The position numbers were made by a program, and so were the translations under genes. Shown here piece by piece: positions 1 through 8,467 of a stretch of DNA of 64,000 nt. The stretch is from Chloracidobacterium sp. (GTDB lineage Bacteria; Acidobacteriota; Blastocatellia; Pyrinomonadales; Pyrinomonadaceae). How positions within the stretch are numbered: the first letter of the stretch is position 1; every line of letters begins with the position of its first letter. Location: positions 1,054,001-1,118,000 of the forward strand of contig JADJTD010000001.1 in assembly GCA_016711345.1 (NCBI GenBank), written 5' to 3'. A model generated the notes under the pieces. The model searched no databases and had not been told where the DNA came from. It saw only the letters and a program-made list of their open reading frames with translations.

Positions 1-137
1 ACCCTAAATGACTTAAGAGGCCTAATATGCCCGTCCCAGAGCAAGGCTGGCCGTCAGACCGCGGGAATCTAATTGTGCCTAAAATGCGAAGTATTAAGTG
101 GGATAAGATGCGGATATAACTGTTGAGAGATTTTAAT

Positions 138-809
138 ATGTCAATTTTTACCAAGTTATTAATAATTCTGACGTTCGCGGCAGGCATTGGCTGCAGCGTC
201 GTAAACAGTTCGACAACAACCACTGACTTCGCAAACTTAGCACCAACGCCTGCGAGTGAAAAGCCTTCCACATCTCAAACGCAAACTGCGGTATTTGCGG
301 GCGGATGTTTTTGGGGCGTCGAAGCGGTTTTTGAGCATGTCAAAGGAGTCACGGATGTGAGGTCGGGTTATTCGGGCGGCGACTCTAAGAACGCGGATTA
401 TGAATCCGTGAGTGGAGGCAGGACGGAACATGCGGAATCCGTAAAGGTTACTTTCGACCCTGCAAAGGTCACTTATGAGCAGCTATTGCCTGTATTCTTT
501 TCAGTGGCCCATGACCCTACGCAACTGAATCGTCAAGGCCCTGATACAGGCACGCAATACCGTTCAGCAATCTTTTATTCAAGTGAAGAGCAGAAAAAAT
601 TAGCGAATGACCATATTGCAGCAATTGACAAGTCGAAGGCTTTTCCAAAGCCTGTCGTTACGCAAGTTGTTTCCCTGAAAGAATTTTATGAAGCTGAAGG
701 TTATCACCAAGATTACCTAAAACTTCACCCTAAAGACCCTTATATCGTCTATCACGATCTACCGAAACTCGAAGAGTTAAAGACTAAGTTTCCAGATCTT
801 TATAAATAG
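138..809 (+). CDS. msrA: peptide-methionine (S)-S-oxide reductase MsrA, probable lipoprotein
   Basis: MsrA reduces the S-epimer of methionine sulfoxide in oxidised proteins. From the ATG at 138 the product is 223 residues. The N-terminus has a hydrophobic segment ending in a Cys at about residue 19 (AGIGC), which reads as a lipobox, so the enzyme is probably anchored outside the cytoplasmic membrane. The catalytic motif GCFWG has its Cys at about residue 57, followed by the family-typical SGYSGG and the C-terminal EGYHQDY stretch. A TTG at 123 would add five residues (MRDFN) ahead of the signal sequence; the ATG puts the charged n-region right at the start and is preferred. The gene stands alone, converges on pepT, and a strong hairpin follows it. 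The family assignment is firm; lipidation is inferred. Confidence 0.95.
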   Translation: MSIFTKLLIILTFAAGIGCSVVNSSTTTTDFANLAPTPASEKPSTSQTQTAVFAGGCFWGVEAVFEHVKGVTDVRSGYSGGDSKNADYESVSGGRTEHAESVKVTFDPAKVTYEQLLPVFFSVAHDPTQLNRQGPDTGTQYRSAIFYSSEEQKKLANDHIAAIDKSKAFPKPVVTQVVSLKEFYEAEGYHQDYLKLHPKDPYIVYHDLPKLEELKTKFPDLYK

Positions 810-832
810 CTATAACACCAATAGTCACAAAT

Positions 833-866
833 AAACGGATAAGAAATCACTTCTTATCCGTTTTTA
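833..866 (+). terminator. Rho-independent terminator between msrA and pepT
   Basis: A perfect 13-bp stem (833-845 pairing with 851-863, arm AAACGGATAAGAA) with a 5-nt loop is followed by a T-run. It lies 24 bp after the msrA stop and 24 bp from the pepT stop on the other strand. The stem is symmetric and A/T-flanked, so it could serve both convergent genes. Confidence 0.85.
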
Positions 867-889
867 TATGTGTGATCGGCGGCTGATCC

Positions 890-2206
890 TTATTGCGATT
901 TTTCCGCCCAGACCTGAACGAGATTTACGAGCATCTCGGTGGATTTTTCCAAACCCTTACGAGAATTGAACTCGAGCTTGCCGTGAAAATTATGACCACC
1001 GGTAAAAAGATTAGGTGTCGGCAGTCCCATAGCGGTCAAACGTGAGCCATCGGTACCGCCGCGGATCGGCCTTATCACAGGACGAAGGCCAGTACGTTTT
1101 GTAGCCTCAATTGCGTAGTCGGTTATCTGAGGATAATCCTTGAGCACTTCCTTCATATTTAGGTAACTGAGTTTCGATTCATATTCGATCTTGACATTAG
1201 GATACTTGCGTTGAGTGCGGGTGACCATAGCCTTCAACTGCTTTTCCTTTGCAGCTACGCCAGACAGGTCAAAGTCTCTAATGATTATTTTGACCGTCGA
1301 GGTCTCCTCATTCATCGCCGACGAATATGGATGCACAAAACCACTTCGACCTTCCGTAGTTTCCGGGCGATTCGGAGCGTTGACCGGAAAGTTGCCAAGA
1401 AAATCACCCGCAGCATACATCGAGTTGATCATTATTCCCTTTGCCGTGCCTGGATGAGTGCTTCTGCCCCGAAATGTTATCGTCGCCGCTCTAGCCGACC
1501 ACGTTTCGTTTGCAATATCCCCTAATTCCTTGCCGTCAACCGTATAGGCATATTTTGCCCCAAAGCCTTTAATATCAAACTTGTCAACGCCTGCTCCGAC
1601 TTCTTCGTCAGGCGTAAATGCGATCGCAATATTGCCGTGCTTGATCTGCGGATTTTGTTTGAGGATGTCGATCATTGTCAGTATCTCGGCACAGCCCGCT
1701 TTGTCATCCGATCCAAGAAGCGTCGTGCCGTCTGCCGTGATGATGTCATCTCCGATAAGATTCTTAAGGTTAGGATTTTGTGCGACCGTGATGACCTGTG
1801 TTTTGTCGTTTGGTAAAACAATATCGCCGCCTTGGTAGTTCTTATGTATGATCGCGTTAACGTTCGCCCCCGAAACCGCCGGTGAAGTGTCCATATGGGC
1901 TATGAAACCGATCGTCGGCACCTTGGAATTATCAGCCAGATTGCCAGGGATCATTCCATACACAACGGCGAACTCACTAACGCGAACATTTTCCACGCCA
2001 AGATCTTTAAGTTCCCTTTCTAAAAGCCGCGCCAGATCGAACTGTTTCTTTGTGCTCGGATTCGTCGGCTGGTCTTCCGCCGACTGCGTATCGATCTTTA
2101 TATAGCGAAGAAAACGTGACATCGCCGATTCTGTTGGCGGCTTTGTCTGACCTTGTGAAACGCCAAAGTTGACTAGTAATAAGATTATCAAGAGTAATAA
2201 TTTCAT
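890..2206 (-). CDS. pepT: peptidase T-like tripeptidase (M20B), exported
   Basis: Zinc aminotripeptidase of the M20B family, removing N-terminal residues from tripeptides. Metal-site motifs are visible in order: AHMDTSP (His, Asp), LLGSDDKAG (bridging Asp), TPDEEVG (catalytic and ligand Glu), TVDG (Asp) and a late GGHNFHGKLEF (His). Unlike the usual cytoplasmic PepT, this one begins with a strongly hydrophobic signal sequence (LLLLIILLLVNFG, then SQGQ), so it probably acts outside the inner membrane. A GTG at 2230 would add eight residues; neither start has a clear ribosome-binding site, and the ATG at 2206 puts a Lys directly before the hydrophobic core. It is divergent from the MmcQ/YjbR gene. 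The family is certain; the export claim rests on the N-terminus. Confidence 0.92.
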   Translation of the reverse strand: MKLLLLIILLLVNFGVSQGQTKPPTESAMSRFLRYIKIDTQSAEDQPTNPSTKKQFDLARLLERELKDLGVENVRVSEFAVVYGMIPGNLADNSKVPTIGFIAHMDTSPAVSGANVNAIIHKNYQGGDIVLPNDKTQVITVAQNPNLKNLIGDDIITADGTTLLGSDDKAGCAEILTMIDILKQNPQIKHGNIAIAFTPDEEVGAGVDKFDIKGFGAKYAYTVDGKELGDIANETWSARAATITFRGRSTHPGTAKGIMINSMYAAGDFLGNFPVNAPNRPETTEGRSGFVHPYSSAMNEETSTVKIIIRDFDLSGVAAKEKQLKAMVTRTQRKYPNVKIEYESKLSYLNMKEVLKDYPQITDYAIEATKRTGLRPVIRPIRGGTDGSRLTAMGLPTPNLFTGGHNFHGKLEFNSRKGLEKSTEMLVNLVQVWAEKSQ

Positions 2207-2287
2207 AACTAAATTATGCAATCTTTTCACAATTCTTGACTAGTCGTTCGGTCTCTTTTATTGATCTGATATTATGTAGCATAAAAA

Positions 2288-2593
2288 ATGTCTAACTTTA
2301 ACGTCGCCCATTTTAATGACCTGAGACGCATAGCTCTGAGTTTTCCGGAGGTAGAAGAAGGTATCGCGTACGGCTCGCCAATTTTTAAGATCAAGGGGAA
2401 AATGATCGCCAGACTCCGCGAAGATGGTAAGTCTATTGTTGTTAAGGTCGATAAGATGATGCGCTCAAGTTTGTTGGATGGAGCTCCTGACATTTATTTT
2501 ATTGAAGACCATTATTTAGACCACCCGCTTATACTGATTCATCTAGATAAAATAAGCATTGATGATCTAAGATCTTTAGTTGAGATGGCTTAG
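2288..2593 (+). CDS. MmcQ/YjbR family protein
   Basis: A 101-residue protein of the MmcQ/YjbR fold (the CyaY-like, double-wing DNA-binding type). Typical features are the opening helix with ALSFPEVEEG, the FKIKGKMIARL strand pair and a C-terminal DDLRSLVEMA helix. The family is widespread and its biochemical role is poorly known. The start ATG at 2288 lies 57 bp from the GTG of the divergent pepT. It is followed 74 bp later by a cupin gene on the same strand, with no evidence for a shared function. Confidence 0.85.
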   Translation: MSNFNVAHFNDLRRIALSFPEVEEGIAYGSPIFKIKGKMIARLREDGKSIVVKVDKMMRSSLLDGAPDIYFIEDHYLDHPLILIHLDKISIDDLRSLVEMA

Positions 2594-2667
2594 AGAATGA
2601 CAGCAGCGAAACGAGTTGTTCAGAGATTTGATAACCAAAACGAATAGATATAGATTTAGCGGATACC

Positions 2668-3051
2668 ATGAAACCCTTAAATATTGCCGACAATTTTGTT
2701 GCACTCGATGACATAAACGGAGCTCGGCCACTGAATGTAGATTCCAAGTTTTGGGAATCACTGGAAAAAGGCGACTTTGGTGATTTTTCTCGCCTAATTT
2801 CTTTTTTTTCATTTGATGACGACTGGCAAACTTGGGAAAAACACCCAAATGGCGAAGAGTTTGTATTTCTAATTGAAGGCGATATAACCCTCTTGCTTGA
2901 ATCAAACGGACGTCTAAGTGAAGTTGTTATGGACGCCGCTTGTTCTTTTGTTATTGTTCCGAAGGATACGTGGCACACGGCAAATGTAAGGAAGTCGGCC
3001 AAAATGCTATTTGTCACGCCCGGCGAAGGAACTGAGATTCGGGCGAGGTAA
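2668..3051 (+). CDS. small single-domain cupin
   Basis: 127 residues with one cupin barrel. The first cupin motif is recognisable around HPNGEEFVFLIEGDITLLLE (His, Glu, Gly pattern) and the second around VPKDTWHTANV with its His. Proteins of this type bind a divalent metal and act as small dioxygenases, isomerases or sensors; nothing in the sequence or context fixes the substrate. It converges on a second, unrelated membrane cupin gene that ends 8 bp downstream on the other strand. Confidence 0.85.
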   Translation: MKPLNIADNFVALDDINGARPLNVDSKFWESLEKGDFGDFSRLISFFSFDDDWQTWEKHPNGEEFVFLIEGDITLLLESNGRLSEVVMDAACSFVIVPKDTWHTANVRKSAKMLFVTPGEGTEIRAR

Positions 3052-3059
3052 GATTTCTT

Positions 3060-3752
3060 TTAGTTATGTCGAGGTCTGTATTCCTCGTAGTAGTTCTTGT
3101 AACCCAAAAGCCGGGCAGTCGGTGCCATAATAACTCGCATTGATTTTTGAAGACCGAGTGAAGGGCCGTCAGCAATGTAAGAATCAGCTTCGGTCCCGTA
3201 AACCGAAAGCTGCATCAACATCTGCATCATAGTCGGGCCATTTTGCTGACTGTCCATAAATCCATAAAGCTGCGAAAGATGATAGCCAAATTCGACCGGC
3301 AGCGTTTTCTCGTTTTCGCTTTCAACAATAACTGGCTCGCTCGTCTCATTGAAAGGCTTGTGCTTTGTCATCGGCGGGATCGAGATCGTTTCGCCCGCCC
3401 GCAATGTTCTTTTTTCACCATTGACCAAAATACTGAGAGTGCCGCTTTTAACCGTAAATGTTTCCGCAAAAGCTTCGTGTAAATGCTCAGGCGGCCCGGC
3501 AGCATTTGGAACGACCACCAAACGCGTGTGCAGCCATCCGTCCTTGACGCCTAATACCGTCTGGTCGAAACCTTCGAACCTGCTTACAAGTTTGTCGCCG
3601 GGACGAAAATAGTTAGCGTAATCAGGTTTCGGCGCAGGAAAAACGTAAGTGTCTATGACGATACCGAAGATCAGGTAGAGTCCACTTACTCCTATCAATC
3701 CCGCAACGCTTCTTAACAATATCTTTACCGTCCGCATTTTCCGTTCATCCAT
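3060..3752 (-). CDS. membrane-anchored cupin domain protein
   Basis: 230 residues. An N-terminal transmembrane segment (about residues 12-33, VAGLIGVSGLYLIFGIVI) is followed by a cupin domain: PEHLHEAFAETFTVKSGTL carries the His-x-His...Glu metal pattern and PPMTKHKPFNE the second-motif His. It starts 9 bp after the aldehyde dehydrogenase stop with GGAAG just ahead of the ATG, so dcd, the dehydrogenase and this gene look co-transcribed. The substrate is unknown. The N-in anchor would place the barrel outside the cytoplasmic membrane. Confidence 0.85.
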   Translation of the reverse strand: MDERKMRTVKILLRSVAGLIGVSGLYLIFGIVIDTYVFPAPKPDYANYFRPGDKLVSRFEGFDQTVLGVKDGWLHTRLVVVPNAAGPPEHLHEAFAETFTVKSGTLSILVNGEKRTLRAGETISIPPMTKHKPFNETSEPVIVESENEKTLPVEFGYHLSQLYGFMDSQQNGPTMMQMLMQLSVYGTEADSYIADGPSLGLQKSMRVIMAPTARLLGYKNYYEEYRPRHN

Positions 3753-3761
3753 TCTTCCTGC

Positions 3762-5222
3762 TCACGCAGGCCGTTCTGACACTTTTACACAAACATTTTT
3801 TTCTTCAGTGAAAAATCTTAAAGTCTCAAAGCCGCCTTCTCGACCGACGCCGCTGTCTTTGAAACCGCCGAACAGTGTCCGAAGATCTCGGAGCATCCAG
3901 CTATTTACCCAGACGAAACCAGCCTCGATCTTTGATGCTACGCGGTGCGCTCGCGAAAGGTTTTCGGTCCAAACCGACGACGATAGGCCGTAGCGAACGC
4001 TGTTAGCATAACTTAGAACTTCATCTTCCGTATCAAACGGCATGATCGTCACAAACGGACCGAATACTTCTTCCTGATTCGTCCGGCAATCAAAAGGCAG
4101 CCCCTCGACAACGGTCGGCTCAATAAACCATCCGTCGGAACATCTGCCATCGAGATTTGCCTGCTTTCCGCCCACAAGGATCGTACCGCCTTCGGATTTT
4201 GCGAGGTTGATGTACGACATTATTTTGTCAAAATGCGGCTTTGAGACGATGGCACCGACATTAGTATCGGCTTCGAGCGGATCGCCGACTTTTAATGCCG
4301 AAACACGCGAAAGAAAATCACCCTTGAACTGCTCATATATCGGCCGTTCAATAAAAATCCGCGAACCACATAAACAAATCTCACCTTGATTAGAAAACGA
4401 AGAGCGAATCGTGGTCGTCAGCATTTCTTCGTAATTGCAGTCGGCAAATATGATGTTCGGATTCTTACCGCCAAGTTCGAGCGACAGTTTCTTGAACATC
4501 GGAGCGGCGACACGAGCGATCTCTTCGCCGGTCTTAGTGCCGCCAGTGAATGAGATGGCTTTTACGTCTTTATGCGAAACAAGTGCAGAGCCAACATTCG
4601 GGCCAGTTCCGTGGACGATATTCAAAACTCCCGCAGGCAGTCCGGCTTCAATACAAAGTTTTGAAAGCATGTAAGCCGTCATGGGAGTTACCTCACTCGG
4701 CTTTGCGACAACTGTGCAGCCTGCAGCAATAGCAGGTGCAATTTTCCACGTGAACAGATAAAGCGGCAGATTCCACGGCGATATGCAGCCTACGACGCCT
4801 AGCGGTTGACGAAGTGTGTAGTTAAGAGCACCGATCGCATAGGAATCGTGAGATTCATTCGCGGTGTGCATAGCCGCCGTCGCGTAAAACTTAAAATTCG
4901 CACTCGCACGTGGAATATCGACTGTTCTGGCAAGCGAAACAGGCTTGCCCTGATCTATCGACTCAGCCATAGCCAACGGCTCAAGATCTCGCTCGATCAG
5001 CGAAACCAACCGCATCAAAATATCGTGTCTCGCTTCCGCCGACGTCTGCGACCAAGTTGGAAAGGCAGACTTAGCCGCCTCGACCGCACGCTGCACATCA
5101 CGTTCATCTGAATCTGCAATATGCGAATAGACCGCGCCGATCGACGGGTCAAAATTCTCCAGATACTCGCCCGAAATAGGAGGTGTGATCTCGCCGTTGA
5201 TGTAGTTGTCGATACTTATCAT
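3762..5222 (-). CDS. NAD-dependent aldehyde dehydrogenase, ALDH8/2-aminomuconic semialdehyde type
   Basis: 486 residues, full length for the family. Landmarks are the cofactor-binding SPWNLPLYLFTWKIAPA and KPSEVTP, the FTGGTKTG turn, the LELGGKNP motif carrying the general-base Glu, the catalytic Cys in NQGEICLCGSR, and the late EEVFGPFVT. The pattern GEICLC with a second Cys two positions on, and the VDIPRASANFKFYA region, resemble 2-aminomuconate-6-semialdehyde dehydrogenase and 2-hydroxymuconic semialdehyde dehydrogenase rather than betaine or succinate-semialdehyde enzymes. No other tryptophan or catechol degradation genes are nearby, so the substrate is an inference. The ATG abuts the dcd stop codon, which indicates co-translation. 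Confidence 0.9.
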   Translation of the reverse strand: MISIDNYINGEITPPISGEYLENFDPSIGAVYSHIADSDERDVQRAVEAAKSAFPTWSQTSAEARHDILMRLVSLIERDLEPLAMAESIDQGKPVSLARTVDIPRASANFKFYATAAMHTANESHDSYAIGALNYTLRQPLGVVGCISPWNLPLYLFTWKIAPAIAAGCTVVAKPSEVTPMTAYMLSKLCIEAGLPAGVLNIVHGTGPNVGSALVSHKDVKAISFTGGTKTGEEIARVAAPMFKKLSLELGGKNPNIIFADCNYEEMLTTTIRSSFSNQGEICLCGSRIFIERPIYEQFKGDFLSRVSALKVGDPLEADTNVGAIVSKPHFDKIMSYINLAKSEGGTILVGGKQANLDGRCSDGWFIEPTVVEGLPFDCRTNQEEVFGPFVTIMPFDTEDEVLSYANSVRYGLSSSVWTENLSRAHRVASKIEAGFVWVNSWMLRDLRTLFGGFKDSGVGREGGFETLRFFTEEKNVCVKVSERPA

Positions 5223-5816
5223 TTACATTTTTGCAAACGTCAATCCTGACTGGCCCTGATACTTGCCGCCTCTATCCGCATACGAGACGCCGCAGTCTTC
5301 GTCTGATTCGAAGAACAATATTTGTCCAATGCCTTCGTTGACATAGACACGCAATGGCAGATTTGCGAGATTTGCGATCTCAACGACAAGCCGGCCCGTC
5401 CAGCCAGCTTCAAGCGGCGTGGTATTTACAAGCAAACCCGCACGAGCGTATGTCGATTTACCAAGCGCGACCCCTGTCACATTTCGCGGCATTTTGAACG
5501 TCTCAACCGTAACGCCAAGGCCGTAGTGATGCGGCGGCAACAGGTAATATTTCGAACCGTCCTCGGCAGTGTTAAGCTCCGGCTCAATAAGCGAATAATG
5601 ATCGTCAAAATGCTTAGGATCGATCTCTTTGCCGTGAACGGATGAAAAAATGCGAAACCCGTCATCTGCCAAACGCATGTCGTAGCCATAACTTGAACAG
5701 CCCGCCGAGATAATTCGCTTGCCCTCAACCTCACGGACAAGCGACGCTAGAAAAGGCTCGATCATTCCCTCTTCTTCGGCCATTTTGCGCAGCCAAATAT
5801 CTGATTTTATAGTCAT
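5223..5816 (-). CDS. dcd: dCTP deaminase
   Basis: Converts dCTP to dUTP for thymidylate synthesis. 197 residues, beginning MTIKSDIWLRKMA like other long-form bacterial Dcd proteins. Key motifs are SSYGYDMRLAD, the nucleotide-binding LGKSTYARAG, TPLEAGWTG carrying the catalytic Glu, and the C-terminal YQGQSGLT that closes over the nucleotide. An upstream in-frame TTG at 5882 would add 22 residues unlike any Dcd N-terminus and overlap the previous gene, so it is rejected. A terminator-like hairpin ends four bases before the ATG and leaves no ribosome-binding site directly upstream. The dehydrogenase gene follows without a gap. Confidence 0.93.
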   Translation of the reverse strand: MTIKSDIWLRKMAEEEGMIEPFLASLVREVEGKRIISAGCSSYGYDMRLADDGFRIFSSVHGKEIDPKHFDDHYSLIEPELNTAEDGSKYYLLPPHHYGLGVTVETFKMPRNVTGVALGKSTYARAGLLVNTTPLEAGWTGRLVVEIANLANLPLRVYVNEGIGQILFFESDEDCGVSYADRGGKYQGQSGLTFAKM

Positions 5817-5820
5817 AAAA

Positions 5821-5851
5821 AAGGTGATAAACAACCACAGTTTATCACCTT
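5821..5851 (-). terminator. hairpin with U-run directly ahead of dcd
   Basis: A perfect 12-bp inverted repeat (5821-5832 with 5840-5851, minus-strand arm AAGGTGATAAAC) is followed on the minus strand by a T-run that runs into the dcd ATG at 5816. It looks like the terminator of the upstream sigma/DUF4097 group. The 5' arm also contains the only Shine-Dalgarno-like sequence near dcd (AAGGTGA), so the stem could also control dcd translation. Confidence 0.7.
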
Positions 5852-5878
5852 CTAAAGAGAAATTCCGAATGTCACAGA

Positions 5879-6730
5879 TCAAAGCGGAGATTCAAGCGTT
5901 TCCATTTTCAAGGTTCCGTCACCAACGGTAAATTTTAGCGGTGCTCCGCCCACTCCGGCTTTTGCCTCGATGGACTTATCGGTAAACGGCACCTTGCGAC
6001 TACGAGGTTTCAGATCAGGTACTGTGTTCTCAATAGCTCCGGTCTTAAGAATAGCAGCATCTATCTCGGCACTGATATTCGAAGGCAATTTTACTTTCAG
6101 GTCTCCTGTACCAAGATTAATGTCAGCAGAACGCCCGCGCCAGCCTTTTGTTCCAAGGGCAACGTTAACCTTACCGCTGCCAACCGTGATATTCGTTGCT
6201 CCTCCGATAACTGCAATGTTTGCATCGGTCTCCAAAAAATTTATGCGCATCGAACCTTCGACACCTGAGATCGACAGATCGCCTTTGCCGCCGTCTATCT
6301 CCAGATCGCAGTAACGCGGGACCTTTATTACATAATCGATCCGCATCGGCAGGTTCAAGAGATTTTTCGGAAACTTTTTCCAGAGCTTTTTGTCGCCGAT
6401 CTTGTTATAGGTTCCATAGCTAATAATGCCGGTCCGTCCCCTCATCTCATCGGTCACATAGCTGGTTACTGCCGCAAGTTTCGCGATGTCCGCCTCGTTC
6501 GCAGCCTGCAGTTCGATCTCGGCAGTGATCTCGATCTCATTTTTATTCGTTCCGGCAATACGAATAGAGCCGTTCGGTGCTCCGGTGATCGCTAAAGTGC
6601 CTCCGGAGCCAAACTCAAAAATGTCCGTTTTTGTGATGGTTCTTTTGATCAATTGCGGCGACTGAGCAAATGTTGAAAATGAGAATAGAGCTACGCATGC
6701 GGCAAAAAGCAATGTTTGATATTTTTTCAT
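5879..6730 (-). CDS. exported DUF4097-like (putative adhesin, beta-helix) protein
   Basis: 283 residues with a clean signal peptide (MKKYQTLLFAACVALFSFSTFAQ). The mature part shows the short beta-strand rhythm of DUF4097-type proteins: TLAITGAPNGSIRIAGTN, then DLEIDGGKGDLSISGVEGS, GSGKVNVALGTKG and GTGDLKVKLP. These are stacked strand-turn repeats expected to form a beta-helix. No catalytic residues are apparent. It is the last gene of a group with a second DUF4097-like gene, an anti-sigma factor and an ECF sigma factor, which suggests that the sigma factor controls envelope functions. Function unknown. Confidence 0.75.
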   Translation of the reverse strand: MKKYQTLLFAACVALFSFSTFAQSPQLIKRTITKTDIFEFGSGGTLAITGAPNGSIRIAGTNKNEIEITAEIELQAANEADIAKLAAVTSYVTDEMRGRTGIISYGTYNKIGDKKLWKKFPKNLLNLPMRIDYVIKVPRYCDLEIDGGKGDLSISGVEGSMRINFLETDANIAVIGGATNITVGSGKVNVALGTKGWRGRSADINLGTGDLKVKLPSNISAEIDAAILKTGAIENTVPDLKPRSRKVPFTDKSIEAKAGVGGAPLKFTVGDGTLKMETLESPL

Positions 6731-6800
6731 TTGATTAGGTGTGCAGATCGAGCGGACGCTCTTATCTTACTGCCTTTAGATGATGCGGGTCAATAAAATA

Positions 6801-7568
6801 CTATCGGCGAAGTAGTGAAATATTGCCGCGTTGATTGATTACCGTGAGTGTTGCACTGCCTTCGCCAAATCGTCCGACGATACGGCGTCCGGTGCCGAGG
6901 TAGTTCATATTCGGGTTGGCAAACGGCCCGAGCGAGATATTGCGGGTCGATGGAGCAGTTGCTACAAGGCTGAATGATGCATTAAAAGGGATCCTGAGAT
7001 TTATCGTACCCAGGCGCGATGAGAACCGATAATTGCCGCTGTTCAATATCTCGCCATCGAAAACAATATCGCCGATCCCGTTTTCAGCCGAGACAGCCGA
7101 GGAAACGATGTTCATCAGCGTGATGTCGCCGTCGCTTGTAATGTGTGCCCTCACAAGGCCGCTTTGAATGTTGGTGACGCTGAGATTGCCGACCATGGTC
7201 TCGATATCGACCATCGTGCTGTAAGGAACACGAATAGTAAAATTCACGTTCCCAACATCACGTCCCTGATTATCGCGGACGAGATTGACGACGATCGTAC
7301 CGCTCAGAGTTTGCGGAACAATGTTGGCGGCGGGAGCCTCGAGAGATGCGGAAATATTTATCTCGGGCCGGTTCCAGCCTTCGACGACGACGGTTCCGGT
7401 TCGATTCAAAAGCTGCAAACGAACGTTCTGCCCCGCCGAGAAATTTCGCGAGTATTTCTTTTGCGCTACCGCTTCAGCGACAAAAATTGCCAATAAAAAA
7501 ACTACGCTTAAAAAGATCGTAGTTTTTGCGGCGGGCACAAATAGCTTTATTGATCTACAGATCTGCAT
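6801..7568 (-). CDS. exported DUF4097-like protein, paralogue of its downstream neighbour
   Basis: 255 residues. An N-terminal hydrophobic segment (about residues 17-35, TIFLSVVFLLAIFVAEAVAQ) serves as a signal sequence. The rest is beta-strand rich: VRLQLLNRTGTVVVEGWNRPEI, MVDIETMVGNLSVTN, and IGDIVFDGEILNSGNYRFSSR. The architecture matches the next gene although identity is low. Its ATG overlaps the anti-sigma stop codon (TAATG), so the two are translationally coupled. The link to the anti-sigma gene suggests it is either a target or a co-sensor at the envelope; that is inference. Confidence 0.75.
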   Translation of the reverse strand: MQICRSIKLFVPAAKTTIFLSVVFLLAIFVAEAVAQKKYSRNFSAGQNVRLQLLNRTGTVVVEGWNRPEINISASLEAPAANIVPQTLSGTIVVNLVRDNQGRDVGNVNFTIRVPYSTMVDIETMVGNLSVTNIQSGLVRAHITSDGDITLMNIVSSAVSAENGIGDIVFDGEILNSGNYRFSSRLGTINLRIPFNASFSLVATAPSTRNISLGPFANPNMNYLGTGRRIVGRFGEGSATLTVINQRGNISLLRR

Positions 7569-8287
7569 TAAAGGTCAGAGAAATCACGAAGCAAATTCAT
7601 TTTATCGTCCAGCACCGAATCAAGCATCTCGCCTGAAAGCTCATCTTCAGGGTCCTGAGAGAGGATCATCGTGTAATCGTTGACTGATTCATCGATCACC
7701 TGCAAGTTTCGGTCAAAAGCATCTCGTGTTGTTCGGTCCCATTGGACGCGGCGCGTCTGCACACGTTCATTCCAATAATCGATGGCTGCCTGCTGTTCCT
7801 TGATACGTCGCTCGCGGGCCTGATGCGGCGTTTCCATAAGGCCGATCTGGCCTAAGAATTTTTCAAATGTAGTTTGCGACGCTGCCGAACGCATTGGAGC
7901 ATCTGTCGTGGGCGGCAGATATGCTTGTAAAGCAACTATCGTAACTAACGAACTCACAACTGCGATACAAAGAACGGCTGTCGCGCCCTGAACAAACGAA
8001 AAGCGCCAAAGGCGTCGCTGCGGCTCTTCCGCCGGCGGCACGATGTCCGGCTTTTTCTCGTTTTCGATGGTGTTACTGATACGGCACCAAAGGGCTTTTG
8101 AATTGGGCGGAAGAAGTTCGGACGGCGATTCTGTGGCACAAACGTCAATGATCGATGCAAGATCTTCGCAGACATGAGCACAGGCATTGCACATCCCAAG
8201 GTGCTCCCTGACATGCGCCGACCGCTCCTCGTCGAGGTCATCGTCCATAAAGACGCTGATCAAATTTTTACATTCATCGCAATTCAT
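7568..8287 (-). CDS. anti-sigma factor with zinc-finger (ZAS) domain and one transmembrane segment
   Basis: 239 residues. The N-terminus MNCDECKNLISVFMDDDLDEE followed by HLGMCNAC gives the Hx3Cx2C zinc anti-sigma pattern that binds an ECF sigma factor. One transmembrane helix lies at about residues 98-122 (GATAVLCIAVVSSLVTIVAL), so the C-terminal half is extracytoplasmic. That half is charged and helix-prone with no known sensor domain. It lies 180 bp after the ECF sigma gene and is translationally coupled to the DUF4097-like gene. The partner is presumably the neighbouring sigma factor. Confidence 0.85.
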   Translation of the reverse strand: MNCDECKNLISVFMDDDLDEERSAHVREHLGMCNACAHVCEDLASIIDVCATESPSELLPPNSKALWCRISNTIENEKKPDIVPPAEEPQRRLWRFSFVQGATAVLCIAVVSSLVTIVALQAYLPPTTDAPMRSAASQTTFEKFLGQIGLMETPHQARERRIKEQQAAIDYWNERVQTRRVQWDRTTRDAFDRNLQVIDESVNDYTMILSQDPEDELSGEMLDSVLDDKMNLLRDFSDL

Positions 8288-8410
8288 TTTTCGCTGAAAA
8301 CGTAGGACACTTTTTCACTCTTTGCCCGTTCACAATGATAGATTAAATACGGCCCGCAAACGTTGCCTAATGAAAGGCAATTTTTTGATAATTCTCAACA
8401 AATATCGACA

Positions 8411-8443
8411 CAAAAAACACGAACATCGATGTAGGTGTTCGTG
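8411..8443 (-). terminator. hairpin terminator between ECF sigma and anti-sigma genes
   Basis: An 8-bp inverted repeat (8418-8425 with 8436-8443, CACGAACA) is followed on the minus strand by six T residues. It lies 25 bp after the sigma stop and 124 bp before the anti-sigma start, so sigma and anti-sigma levels could be set separately or by partial read-through. Confidence 0.65.
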
Positions 8444-8467
8444 ATTTTTGGCCTAAATTTTTAGAAT

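Noticed and set aside
1..122. tRNA or other structured RNA at the window start
   Set aside because: No cloverleaf, T-arm sequence or conserved RNA motif could be found.
5817..5882. Extension of dcd to the TTG at 5882
   Set aside because: The added residues are encoded by the hairpin and do not match Dcd N-termini.
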